Part shown: positions 1 through 11,317 of the stretch, piece after piece | Layout of the letters: every line of letters starts with the position of its first letter | Position numbering within the stretch: position 1 is the first letter of the stretch | Source of the DNA: Laburnicola sp. R22_1 | Lineage: Eukaryota > Ascomycota > Dothideomycetes > Pleosporales > Didymosphaeriaceae | Direction of reading: 5' to 3' | DNA: 64,000 nucleotides | NCBI GenBank assembly: GCA_014281115.1 | Contig: JACONQ010000011.1 | Location: 248,001 to 312,000 of the forward strand | The notes under the pieces: model-generated | Database searches by the model: none | What the model was told of the DNA's origin: nothing | Seen by the model: only the letters and a program-made list of their open reading frames with translations | Program-made: the position numbers and the translations under genes

Positions 1-370
1 TGCATGGTCCACTTGCATAAGAAGCGTTCAAGACTGCCTGCGAAATTTTCCATGTTTGTGTCCGAATCCTCTTCAAGACCTTTCCACAACACATTCAAGC
101 TCCTCTCGAACCGTTGAAGAGCTAGGGTCACTTCTTTTTGCTTTCGCTCTGCATGCTTCGAGTGGCCCCAGTTCACAAGCCCAATGGTATCAGAATGCCT
201 TTCTGTATCTGTCGGCGCACGTTGAGACGACCGGAGAAGACGCTTTCGTAGGGTCTCCTCGAAAGTACCAGACGCAGTTGATCCGTCGAGTGTAAGCAAG
301 CGTTTACGTTTGCCTCCGATATGAGGGCGTATGTCCAGGATATTGTCGGTGTGATTCTCAGTCACCCCCT
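1..370. other. Left edge, no supported gene
   Basis: A plus-strand open stretch from 56 to 295 lacks a good ATG start and has no recognisable domain. It may be the 3' end of a gene that starts outside the window. I see no repeat or RNA gene here. Confidence 0.3.
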
Positions 371-1530
371 CTAGTGCTCTCTTGTCAAAGCGTTTTTCGT
401 TGGTTCTAGGACGAGGGATCTCAATGAACTCGCCCATGCTGAGGGGCGATTCAGGATTGTTCGGATTGTGCACTGATTCTGCCATATATACTGCATTGTT
501 TTTTGACAATCCCAGTGCTTCATCGGTAGTTTGCGGTGTTGGGTGGTTTGGAATATCTGAGCTGCGCTCTGTGCTGCGGTTAGTATGCAATTTGTGAACG
601 ACATGATATTCCTACTTTGACTTGACTTTAGGTTGCCGTCCCTGTCTCCTAAGACAACGCCTGGAGAGGTATGTACGCTGTGTGGATGTGGAAGGCTGTC
701 GTACATTTCCTCTGCTCCATCGCGCGAGCTCTTCGAAATGTCGTCTCTTCTGATCACGGGTTCCACGGTGGCTGTGAGAGGAGCTTTGGCGAGGCGAGAT
801 GGAATTTGCTGTTCATTGTTGACAGCGGCGGGAAGAGGGCGCTTAGTACCAGTTGAGAGGTGATAAGACGACGAGGTGAGTAGGGGAATGTTTTCATCCA
901 CAAACTTGATATCAGGATCGGCTACGGCCTGGATCGATGTGGAATCCTGATGGCGAGGTGATTTCAAAGTTCTGTCTGGGGTTGCGATAAGATCCTCCCC
1001 TCTTAACTCTGCCGGAGCCCTGTAAGCGTTTGTAGTTGTCTCCAGGTTTAGAAAAAATGTGTTAGGATATAATTCGGAGGCACTGGGGTCCTTTTCTATG
1101 CATACGAAGCTCGTTGGGTTCTCGAACGTTGGGTTTTCGAACTGTGTCTGCGCGAACAGCAGGTTAGCGCAGGCGCAAGGCAGATAAAGAACGCAAGTGC
1201 AGCTTACAATCATTGCCTTCGTAAAATCTTCTATAGGATAAATATCCCAGAAATTGAGGTCTAAGCCTAACAATTCATTTCCAAGGTCATTGAAGAATCT
1301 CTAAGTCTCGGAGTAAGGGCTCTACATGACGGAGTAATTCCTGCGGGAAGGGCTCTGCGGGAAGTCACGTTTTCGCGAAGCGCTTCGGTACCGCGCCTCC
1401 CTGCCGTTTTCATCCTTGGATATTCATGCATTAGAGCGTCGTGGCTATGCGTCGAATCAAACGTTGAATCAACCAGGGGTTGTTTGAACGCTGACCTGGA
1501 GGATTCAATCGACTGGTTCTCGGTTGTCAC
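371..1530 (-). CDS. Hypothetical spliced gene with disordered Ser/Thr/Pro-rich C-terminus
   Basis: The frame is open from 1273 to a TAG at 371. Two intron-like segments keep the frame: 1148-1207 (GTAAGC donor, GCTAACC branch, GCGCAG acceptor, 60 nt) and 574-615 (GTAGGA donor, perfect TACTAAC branch, CGCAG acceptor, 42 nt). Such signals argue that this is a real gene and not a chance ORF. A second open segment (1267-1530, starting MTTENQSIES) probably supplies the 5' exon, but I could not place the joining intron securely. The spliced product would be roughly 260-340 residues. After a short hydrophobic/aromatic N-terminal piece (NFWDIYPIEDF) it is polar and low in complexity (Ser, Thr, Pro, Asn). 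No domain, signal peptide or membrane helix is recognised. Function unknown; start uncertain. Confidence 0.45.
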
Positions 1531-3167
1531 TGCCCCTGGGCTGCTAGGGGTATTTATTCACTCCGGGCGCAAAGGGCACTTCTACCTTGTATCGGATCGG
1601 CTGGGAGCCTACATGTCTCACTTTATTCGGTACTAGGCATTGTCTAGCGGATATCCGTGTGCCGCTGACTGGTCTTCAGTGATCGAATGTGCAGCACCGG
1701 GCACACGCTACGTATCACACAACTTGACTATATGAACCCAGTATATCAAGAGCCTTTGATAGGAATAGTTATCCACGTGGCGTCAATACCTGAGTTGACC
1801 CGAGATTGGCAATGGCACACCAATTTGCGTGGAACAAGTTGTAATTCAGCAAATCCGACTTGACAGAAAATAGAACACGACACCAATCCTGAGCAACATA
1901 TATACGATCAAGAATCATCTCCGATCTTCTCTGAGTCTTAACAAGTCCAGAAAGCGTCCTTAGTAGATAGCAGATACTGTGAATACTTAGAGCAACTATC
2001 TTATATTATAGTATTCAAAGCGGGTAGAGCTCAACATCGTCCTGTGTAATAATTATTAGTAGAAGCTATACAAGCGGCAAAACAATAGCGTCGCGAGCAA
2101 GTAGGGCAGGTGCGACTTGGAGCAGGACGAGCTCGTGGAGGCCATATATACATCATTCCTTGCCGCTGGGAATGCTGGCCTACGCCTCGATGCTAGGATT
2201 CTGAGACTACCCTAGTGGCGATTCGTAGGCAGTGGGTCGCATGACCTGTACGCATAAAGAGCGGCAAGTTCGTTCCAATTAACTGGCTCAGACGGTCCTA
2301 TCACAAGGCATACCCGCCCCTTCTCATCCGTTACCACCATAACTTGCGGCAATGACCTGCCTAGGAGACGTAAGAGCATTAGTGGAGACGGCCCGAAGCC
2401 TCCCATCCGCCTCCTTTTGGGGATTTCTCCGCTCCTCCTAGCTCCCCTGCCTACAACACCAAATTTTGATCCCGCCCTATCTGTGCTTGCCTTGATGCTC
2501 GACTGATTGTTTTGGAAACATCTTAGACTTATGCTGTTTTATAGCAACCAACTCTAAGTAAAAAGGCACTATAGAAGGCGCTCTAGGAACCGCATTTAGT
2601 GTTGTACCTCTATTAACCTTAGTGAGCACGTCTGCAACAACCAGCCCACTTTATCTTGTTACGCATAAAGATTGCGACACAAGTAGCCGTAGGCAATAAC
2701 TTGTCTATGCATCCAAGGCTCCAAACCGCCTTCTCTATAGGTGGCGGTGTGCATGTCATAGCGGCAACAGTCACACAATGTCAAGCCAGGGGTTATACTG
2801 TCCTAATCCATTAGGAACTCCGTTGCTGCGAGGCAGACAGAACACAGCCAGAGAGTAAGGCTAGGGGTGCCTCCAAACCTATTAGAAACTATGTTGCCGC
2901 TGGAAGGGGAGGCACAGCCACATGACTAACCTGGGATGGTCTGGGGGTACCAGGGGTACGCATGCACGGAAGACATGTGACGGAAGCCGCGCCTATAGCT
3001 AAGCGTGTGCGTGTGCCTTGCTCTCTCGACTGCGGAGCAGCAAATGGGGGAGGGGGGAATAAAGGGCTTGTCCCTCCACTCCGTCCGCTTCGTCCACTTG
3101 ACCAACCTGTTCCGCCTATTTTCTCACTCCGCTTCGTACACCTTGCATTCCTATTCCATTCTTCGCG
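1531..3167. other. Intergenic, decayed sequence
   Basis: No convincing coding frame. A 64-residue minus-strand frame at 2212-2406 has no domain and no introns supporting it. Short pyrimidine-rich stretches at about 3060-3165, just before the ATG at 3168, look like a fungal 5' leader. Confidence 0.35.
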
Positions 3168-3752
3168 ATGAGTCTTTCGCAGAGTTCGAACTCTTCCTTC
3201 ACTATAGTTGAGGATGACACCTTATATCAGGATAAAGTATCCACGAACGGCGTCGAAAGTTGGGTAGGTGATCACTGCTGTGCTTATTTCCACAAGGCAC
3301 TTACCTATCATTGTGATAGCCACTTGAAGGTTTGGGAGAGTCGCAAGACAGTGTGCTACCTCCGCCATACGCTGTATCACAAGGCAGTCTACACACAGAC
3401 TGTCTTGGAAAGAAGCGAGTTCACTTTGACATTTCGGACGATTCGAACGATGCGTGTCCAAGCATTCCGAGAAAGATTCCTAGAATAGTAAGCTACTACC
3501 CAAATGCTAAACAGACCAGGCCAGTTACTCATGCAAGTAAAGGAAAACCGCTTGTCCCTAGCCACTGAAGACCGACTGCGAGCTAATTGTTAGGAGTCAC
3601 CAAACACGCTCGCAAAAAAGGTCAATGATCTTAAAGCGAGGGTAAAAGCTCTAGAAAAGGGAAAGGTAGAGTTGCTAAAAGTCTTTTAAGAGTGGGCTGC
3701 GATGAACAAAAAGTTCATGCAAGAGAAGCTCGCATCCCTCATAACTAGCTAG
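3168..3752 (+). pseudogene. Broken spliced gene ending in a coiled coil
   Basis: The ATG at 3168 opens a 32-codon exon (MSLSQSSNSSFTIVEDDTLY...) that ends at a GTAGGT donor (intron 3264-3319, 56 nt, TAG acceptor). The frame resumes in phase at 3320 and contains KKRVHFDISDDSNDACPSI. The original protein appears to have switched frame near 3487-3525, either by a very short intron or by an indel, into a heptad-like coiled coil (VNDLKARVKALEKGKVELLK) followed by EWAAMNKKFMQEKLASLITS and a TAG at 3750. That second half is broken by a TAG and a TAA, each one C-to-T step from a Gln codon. In the first frame a TGA at 3566 ends a 110-residue product. I do not recognise the family. A truncated protein is possible, but the open coiled coil beyond the stops suggests decay. 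Confidence 0.5.
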
Positions 3753-4631
3753 CGATTAACTGTTAGATAACCTTGAATAATGGCTTACTTTAATTAGATA
3801 GTATACACAAAGCGTAAATGGACGGAATAGAGCACGCGTGTGTACTTGCAAAGTCGTATTGGTAGGATAGGACGCTGTAACCTAGTGGAAGGAAGCGAAT
3901 AGACGTTAAGATGGAACTGGGCACCTTTAGTTGTTAGGCTAAACCTTCTCTAACGTTATCTATCCTTTTTACTGCCTAATTAGACTAAAGCTACGCTGTT
4001 TTGGTTAAATCATATAATAATGCTTTAAAGGACACCTTCACTCGTCCTTATTAAGCGCGATAGCAATAAACTAGCGACTTTACTACTAGTGGAGGATACA
4101 GCTTTTCCTTAACTACTGTTAACTATGGACAGAAGCGAAAGGGAGGTGCTTACGAGAGTATCTCAACCTATTAGTGAGGTTATCCAAGCGCAGGTATGAA
4201 GGCTAAGCTGTTAGGTGCTTGGACGCAATACCACGGTGGTTGAGGTGCATACGAGTCCACCATGTGTTCGGGGAGTAGGCTGCTCCGCCTTGAACTGTGC
4301 GACGGCGCTTCTGTGATATAGCATAAGATCTGCAGGCTTAAACTATGAATAACTTAGGCCAAAACGAATCCTCACCAACGTTAGGTCGTTTCCTCCACCT
4401 GTAAAACCCGCAGTAGCTTATAGGCTGTTTAGTCGTACTGCCCCCTCAAGGTTGCTATTCCTCGTACGAGCCGAGCGTAAACTGTGTATCTGAGCTCTAA
4501 TAGGCTCAAAAATTTGGCGTTTAATACTAGCAAGGCAAAAAGCGAAAGGATTTAGTAATTGAGCAAACATACAGACCTGCCTATGTTAGGTTATATAATC
4601 TAAGGAGTTTAAGACATACAAGAAATATACT
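3753..4631. other. Non-coding, no recognised feature
   Basis: AT-moderate sequence with short frames only. The stretch 4120-4560 has rRNA-like texture (many GCGAAAG/GGAGG words), but I could not match it to any rRNA segment, so nothing is called. Confidence 0.3.
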
Positions 4632-5302
4632 CTAGCGAAGGTGAGTGCTAACTTCCCTGTTGGCAAGCAATAGACTGTAAAGAACGATTGCTCCGCACAT
4701 CTGGCACGACGCTGCAATTGCATTTGTAGTAATGAACACCATTAGTAATCGCATGTACTGTGGGTTGACCTGCCCTGGCCCCAAGCTCTTGTGCTTTTCT
4801 AGCCACCTGCGCGAAACAGACAAAGAGATGAGTGACGCGGCTGCAACGCGAGAAAGTAGCGCGGACTTGTAAATAAAGCATGTGTTCTTGTCCCTAGTTT
4901 ATATTAGAAAAGTCAAAAGGTTGAGCATGAATGTCTCCTACTTTATATGGTAGGCAATATCCGGTGCGGTCAAGATGGTTGTGGCGTATGCTAGGCCTAT
5001 AGCCCACTAGGGAAGGATTAAAATGCGGAGCATCTGGGCAAGCTAATCGCATTGTTTGTTAGCGAACTAACTGATATATTAATGATGATGCTTATATTTG
5101 CGCCCGCGAGAAGGTGAAGGGTATATAGAATCACCGCGTCTAGCCAATAAAGCTTGGTATTTGTAGTACACGCAATCACAATCGCGGTTATGCTAGCAAT
5201 AGACAAGCCTGCTTGATAGATACTAAAGAGGACACCTAAGATTCTCTTCCAGAAGTAGTTGTACTCTAATATCTCGTTTGTTCCATTCAACCTATGTGGC
5301 AT
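4632..5302 (-). pseudogene. Possible relic of a multi-pass membrane protein
   Basis: From the ATG at 5302 a 94-residue frame contains hydrophobic helices (ILGVLFSIYQAGLSIASITA and YWLDAVILYTLHLLAGANIS). About 300 bases downstream, in another frame, a second hydrophobic block appears (LLMVFITTNAIAASCQMCGA). The arrangement fits fragments of one polytopic membrane protein that has lost continuity, but no family motif is visible and the link is inferred. Confidence 0.25.
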
Positions 5303-7508
5303 AATATTTTGGTGTGTAAGCGCAATGCTTAGCAGAAGTCCACTTAAGAAGCAAAGAATAAAGCTGATAAGAAGGATAAGTGCTATAACAAAGAGGAGGC
5401 GATCTGTGGAGCATCTGAATGGGAAGACACCTCCTTATCTGTCGAACCCTAGGGACCTGTTCGCCTAGCGGGTTTATCGTGGCTGGTTAGTGCCTAGCAA
5501 TATGGAAGCGCCGCATTAACGAAGCTCCACTGATGTCTCAGCGCTGTGGTTCGTGGTAGCCTGCTAGTAGCTGTGGGCAGCGGCGGAAGACAATAAAAAG
5601 AGCGGGTGGTGGTTCGCGTACCGGGGTACTGACCACCACTACACCTTGCCCAACCCTCAAGGGGAGACGGCGTCTCCGTACGTGGCCGTACGCACCTCTG
5701 CTGAAGCGAACCCTTGTGCGGACGGGACATCTGAGCCTTGATCCCGATGGCGCCAAACAGACGCATGACTGGAAGAGTGCGTATCCTGAGTGGCTATACA
5801 GCTCGCGAAGACCCGCATTCGCTGCGGCCTAGTGTTATAAGTACTAGGAATAGCCTTTAAGCTGCGGATTGATTCGATTGCGCTCTCCAGCTAGCAAGGG
5901 GGGAATTAATGCGAAGTTCCCGATAGTGAAGCAGTTAGGGCGTAGCTGGCAGCCACACTGATGTGGAAGGACGGGGGCGGCGTTAGTCCTGCGCGCCCGT
6001 GCCTTGCAACGCTAGAATTGAGACATTGACGCATGAGTTGGCGAAGGGGGCGCTGTCGACGCCTATCAATCCAGCTGTCTGCAACTTCGTCGTGCCGGCG
6101 ATAGTATCACGCCTTCCTAGTCAGCCTGGGCTTGTCAGGGAGGCACAGTGGGTACGCATCTGGCGGTGGGCCGACACCTGCATCTTCTGTATACGCCTTT
6201 GATATCAGAAAGTATACATAGAGTGCTAATTCTGTCCTAGCACGTCGCGACCGGATTCTCGGGTGCGATGAATGCCCTGTCGACATTACCGGTAGCGGTG
6301 ATGCCACCTCCGCCTTTGTTAACAACAATAATAACAACAACAACCAAGGTAGCCAGGGCCTTCAGAAAACCACCGCAGGAGAAATGGAATCTCGTGATCT
6401 TGCTCAGCCACACTCCGCCTTGAGCCATCTTCCCTTAATAACACCACCGCCCGTTGATTCCCGGCTTGCATCGCCATTTGGCTCTGGTCAGATACCTTGC
6501 TCGAGTTCAGTGGCAGCCTCCCAGCAGTCACTGTCCCATGCTAGCACAGAGATAGTGCATGTGGGTTCGGTAGCGAGACTGACATCGGCGTCCCTATCGA
6601 AATTGCCGGCACGATTAGTGCAGAAATTTCAGTAGGAGTTGGATACGCTTCTAGAGCGAAACGGAAGGGGGTGTTGCCGGTCGCAAGAGATTGCATCTCG
6701 GGTTCGGTGTTAGCTAACGACCGACGCTTAATCGGTGCTGGAGAATCTCGCGATATAACGGACATAGTATCTAGCTCTAGGCCAAAGGGATCCAGGTAAG
6801 GATTCGTCGTGTGCAGGAACGTCACTACAGCGTGATTAGACTATCATGGTAAGAGTCAGCGACGAGCAAGACACGTACCGTTCTTCGGAATGTTAAGCCA
6901 GACAGTTTAGTGAGGGAAGGTGTTCTTATAAGGGTGGAAGACGAGGCCCAAACTTGGGACGCATTCGCGGAAGGGTTTGCAGCATTAGCCGCAGATGGGC
7001 TTCTTTTCATCGCACTTGAGCCTCCGCTTGCGACAAGTCAAGTTGGCAGGGCATGTCAGGAGATAATAGAGCAATAGAGCGGCTGGAGAGGTCTACCTAC
7101 CATCCTGTTCGTGAGCGCATTTCTGCAACAATAAGCGTCTAATGCTTGAGAATAGTCGTGTGCTTTACAGCCCTTATACTAGGGGTTCGGATGCAACGCC
7201 TCAGCGCTCAGCATGGGTTTATATAAACGCCATAATATAAGGTCCAGGGGTTAGGGGGTCGGCCCTGTAGATCGACCTGATGCCACGGGAGCAGGAAGCG
7301 GCTCACGCGCTCGGAGTTCTCGTCAATGGGTTTTAGTCAGATAAATTAAGAGACAATAGGTGTATTCCTATCTGCAGAAAGTGTGTAGAGTCTGTCTGTT
7401 CTTTAAGAGAGTAGGAGAGAGAGCGAGAGAGTCTCTTTGTTGTAGTCCGTGCACCTAGGTGGTGCCTACCACATACACCCCTCTGACGTCAGTCAAGTGA
7501 CATACAAG
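5303..7508. other. Non-coding with weak coding relics
   Basis: On the minus strand, 6825-7010 and 6541-6825 hold two open pieces in different frames. The sequence between them resembles an intron (GTACGT donor near 6878, CTAATCAC branch, GTAG acceptor near 6831), but joining them there creates a TGA, so I do not call a gene. An ACA/ATA-rich simple stretch lies at about 6318-6345 and a GA-rich run at about 7408-7432. Nothing else is recognised. Confidence 0.3.
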
Positions 7509-10166
7509 CTATGCCTTATCTAAAGTCTGGTGGCTCCAAAGTTCATTGTATTTCCTTCCGTTTGCTAGCAGTTCATCATGCGTGCCACTCTTAATAATCT
7601 TTCCCTCATCTACTACAAAGATCTTGTCAGCTCTAACAATCGTTAACAGGCGATGTGCAATTACAAACACAGTTCGTCCAGAGCCTAGGCGCTGGAGGGC
7701 TTTCTAGATCTCCGCTTCGGTCAATGTATTAACTGCAGAGGTAGCTTCATCTAGCGCCACAATTCTGGAGTCTTTAAGTAGGGCGCGAGCGATGGCAAGG
7801 CGCTGAAGCTCTCCGCCAGAAAGCCGGACCCCTCCCTCTCCCGCCTTAGTCTCATAACCATCTAGAAATTCCATAATCTTGTTGTAAATAGCAGCCGATT
7901 TGCATACGTCTACAATTTGTGCGTTTGTAGCGTTAAGGCGAGCATAGCGGATGTTCTCTCGGATAGAACTATTAAAAAGCGTAGGGTTCTAAGGGACGAT
8001 CCCAATAGCGCTTTAGAGGCTAGAGAGCTTAACATAGCGCACATCTTGGCCGTCTATTGCAATAGATCCCTCGCATGGATCGTACAACCGGAAGAGAAGC
8101 TTCAAGAGAGTAGATTTTCCACTGCCAGTTGTACCGACAATGGCGACTGTTTAGCCAGGTTCTGCGACAAGATTTAGGTCCTTTATAAGAGGCTTGCGTG
8201 GGTCGTAAGCAAATGCCACATTCTAGAACCTAACCTCTCCAGCATCGACAACAAGCTCTTTAGATAAATCAGCGTCGGTTATAGAGGGTTCTGTATAGAG
8301 TAACTAAAGAAGCCTTTCGGCATTAACAAGTGTCAAACTAATCGTTTGGTATAAGCCTGTAACCCCCTTTACTGTACCCTTTATAGCACTCCAGTACGTA
8401 ATAAAGGTTACTAGACTTCCGACTAATTTCTTACCCGCGACAACCGGTAACATCGCGAGAATAGTGCAGCCAGCGAACCCGGCAGTCATAATAAGGTCTT
8501 GGACAGCATTACCACACAGCAGTCGATAAAGGTAGCTGTATAAAGCATCAACAAAACCTTAAACCACAGTACCATAACGCTGTTTCTCAAATCGGGTTCA
8601 ATCAAAGTAGGTGACAGTAAGCCAGTTCGATACAACCTCATATGCCACCTTGCTCTCAGTACGGCCATTTTCGGTTAAAATTCTTTGTTGGTGTTGTATC
8701 CAGGGGTTGGAAGCAATTCCAAACGAGAGGTTGATTGCTGAGATGCCGATGATAACCGAAGTCAAGTATATATCGAATAGATAGGTAACATATCCCATTG
8801 CGATGATTAAATCAATCACAATTAGAATAATCTTGAAAGCAATAAGCTGAACCAGGCTGGTTAACGACCCGGCTTAATCTATTGCTTTTAGAATCTCTCC
8901 AGTATCTTTGTTTGAGTGAAAGTCGGACGATAAATCCATAACATAGCCCATAGCTAGATTTGTAATTTGTTTGTACGAGGAATTTTGAATGTAGGTGTTT
9001 GCAAGACTGTCGAGTACGTTAAGTCCAGCACGGCTGTCAAGCCAGAGATAGCATATCCAGAACGCGATTGCTTTCCAGGGCATCGTTTCCGATCCCGAAC
9101 TAAGCTTATCAATAGCAATACCAAGTTGCCGAGGAATGGCAACGTTTATGCCACAGTTTAGAATAGCTATAACAATGCGTACAGCCAGAGAACAGAGGAT
9201 TTTCGAGTCGCGCCATGGCAACAGATGTGGCATGAATATTGCAAGGCCTTGTAGGTATTTAATCCAATTTCCTGGTTCTGGAACTCGTCTCCGTTGTTGT
9301 TAAGGTGTATTCGGATCGCCGTCCCCAAGGAGCGACTGCGCCTCCTCGTCTGAGCGCCTTTCTGCCCGGCAAGACAAAATAATAAGAACGCCATTTATTG
9401 ATAGTGCGAGGGTGACCACAGGCCTTGCGATGCTAACGCATAGAGAAACGGTGTCCAGGTATCCTCGAGTGGCGAGCAAGAGAGTCGTGGCAATACTTTC
9501 AAACAGGAACCCGAGGACAAAGACACCAACGTACGGATTCCATAGCAGGGATTTCGTCCTGGATAAGTAAACCGCGAGGGCTGTCCATATCAGAGCAACG
9601 CTAAGCACACGGAACATGGCATGTTGAGGAGCCGATCGATTGTCGTCGGTTGGCCTTCGGTAGACGTAGAGGAGAGCCTCGAGAACGTAGCTTAAGGCGA
9701 TAATAAGCATGGATAACACTACCAGGCTCCGTCTCTTCAAACTCAACGTAGCCGCTTTCTGCAGTGTGCATAAGCCAACAACGAGCGCAAGGAGATAAAA
9801 CAGCCCAATAGCGGGGGCATAGGTATAGTCGAGAAAGGCCCATGTTTAGGACTTGAGTTCGTAAGAGATCTGCATTACGTAGCCTGCAGTTGTTTTCTTA
9901 GGCAAAAGGTAGGAGGTAGTTGAGTAAAGGCAATAGCATAGGCCAGACGAGAGGCCTGTTGGTATCGCGAGTGAAGGGAGGCGGAGCTGCGTTGTCGGTT
10001 TGAGGACAGAGAAGCTTGCCGTTATATGGAGTGATGGGAGGCTGAGCTGAGCTGGGCTTGTCGTGCAGATTCTGTAGAGTGGCGATGGAGGGGAGAAGCT
10101 GAGGTGGGATCTTTGTGCTTCTTGGAACGATTGTGTGAAACCGCGGGAGCGTCTGGCATTGCGCAA
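7509..10166 (-). pseudogene. HMT1-type ABC half-transporter, full length but with 11 in-frame nonsense codons
   Basis: One minus-strand frame of about 886 codons reads through without a frameshift: an N-terminal hydrophobic TMD0-like region, a six-helix ABC membrane domain (starting near the motif AVRIVIAILNCGINVAIPRQ) and a C-terminal nucleotide-binding domain. The NBD has Walker [10 protein letters not shown], a Q-loop, signature LSGGE, Walker B IVALDEATSA and the H-loop region VFVIAHRL. Family members export glutathione- or phytochelatin-type conjugates, or heavy metals, across vacuolar or organellar membranes. Eleven stops interrupt it: ten TAA/TAG at positions where Gln fits (one is the Q-loop Gln itself, another follows EPG just before Walker A) and one TGA. 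No Trp codon has become a stop. The start is uncertain: an ATG at 10159 is in a different frame, and the frame's own first codon is a TTG. As written it cannot make a full protein unless stops are read through. Confidence 0.85.
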
Positions 10167-11317
10167 AAGATTTGGGAGCGTGTGCGAAAAGTAGAGGTAG
10201 CTGATATCGTTCGCTGGATGGCGATAAACGTATGACTGGGTTCGACGAAGGTCGAGCCTCGATCTTTTCTGAGGCTGGATTAAGTAGTGATTATATTGAA
10301 CTCATGAGTGATAGATGATGTTTTTAATGGCTCTGCCACGCAGAGAAAAATTCAAGTGCCTTGTACATGTCTTGGCCGCGCCTTTGCATAGGGCTGGTGC
10401 CTTCGAAATTACCTTATGTATTGCGATACCTCGCGTGATATAACATTTGACGCGGTAACCTTTGCATTTGTTGCGAGTCTAGGGGTAGCTTCGAATGTGT
10501 TGTTCATACAAGACTGCAGCCGGGATGGTGTGTGACGACTGACCCTGAGAACCCAACGTGAGAAGCAAGCGTAGATTGAAGGCTATGAAGAAAAGCTGCG
10601 GTAATGATGGGGGCTCCAGCTCGTAGAGATACAGCGCACTCCACCGGCGTTCTAGCTTGCCCTGAATGCAGCCGCAGTAATTCAATGTATAAACGGGGCT
10701 TCAAAGTGGGGCAGAGTTACGATATGCACGCACGCAAACATGTACAGCGATAGGCATGCCTGCCCCGTATGGCTAGCCTGCCCTGCATGGCTGAAGGAAC
10801 CGCAACTAACCTGGGGGAGCTATACCCTTCCGCTATCGGAAGCGTGAAGCTCAATTCATCACAAGCACCGTATAGGCCCCAACGCGAAGCGGTTGTGCCC
10901 ACACGCTCTTTATTGCTTCGCAGCATCCTCGTCCAGCTCCTCTCTCACATAAACGCTCACACTAAACCCACAGTACAAACCCGTGAAATTAAGTCAAGGG
11001 CTGTGGAGGACTTTTCACACGAACGGCTATCAGACGAGCACGTAGAACAGACAAGAATTTCCGATGGAAATCGGATGAAGATGATACTAAAAGTAAAACA
11101 CTGACAGGAGTTAAACAGGTATAAGACGTATGGTGAGTATAAAGGCCATAAAGTAAGCAGAAAAGACGAACAACACAAATTAAAACAGACTTAGAGTACC
11201 CAAGCACTAGACTCTCTCTCGAGTGACAGTATACATCCTCATTCTCCCCAAGATCTTATTAACGACGCATCGGAGGTAAAGCTAGGTCTCGAAGGTTGTG
11301 GATGAAGCGTGCTCCAT
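10167..11317. other. Intergenic, no supported gene
   Basis: A 111-residue plus-strand frame at 10769-11104 has no introns, domain or neighbour support and is probably spurious. The sequence just upstream of the ABC frame is ordinary. The 3' side of the six-TM gene begins at 11318. Confidence 0.3.

Noticed and set aside
4100..4560. rRNA-like texture
   Set aside because: Could not align any stretch to conserved rRNA core motifs.
7509..10166. Genome-wide reassignment of UAA/UAG to Gln
   Set aside because: Intact host genes here end in TAG, TAA or TGA at the expected place (MFS, cyclase, chromodomain, RRM), so a global code change is excluded; only partial suppression stays open.
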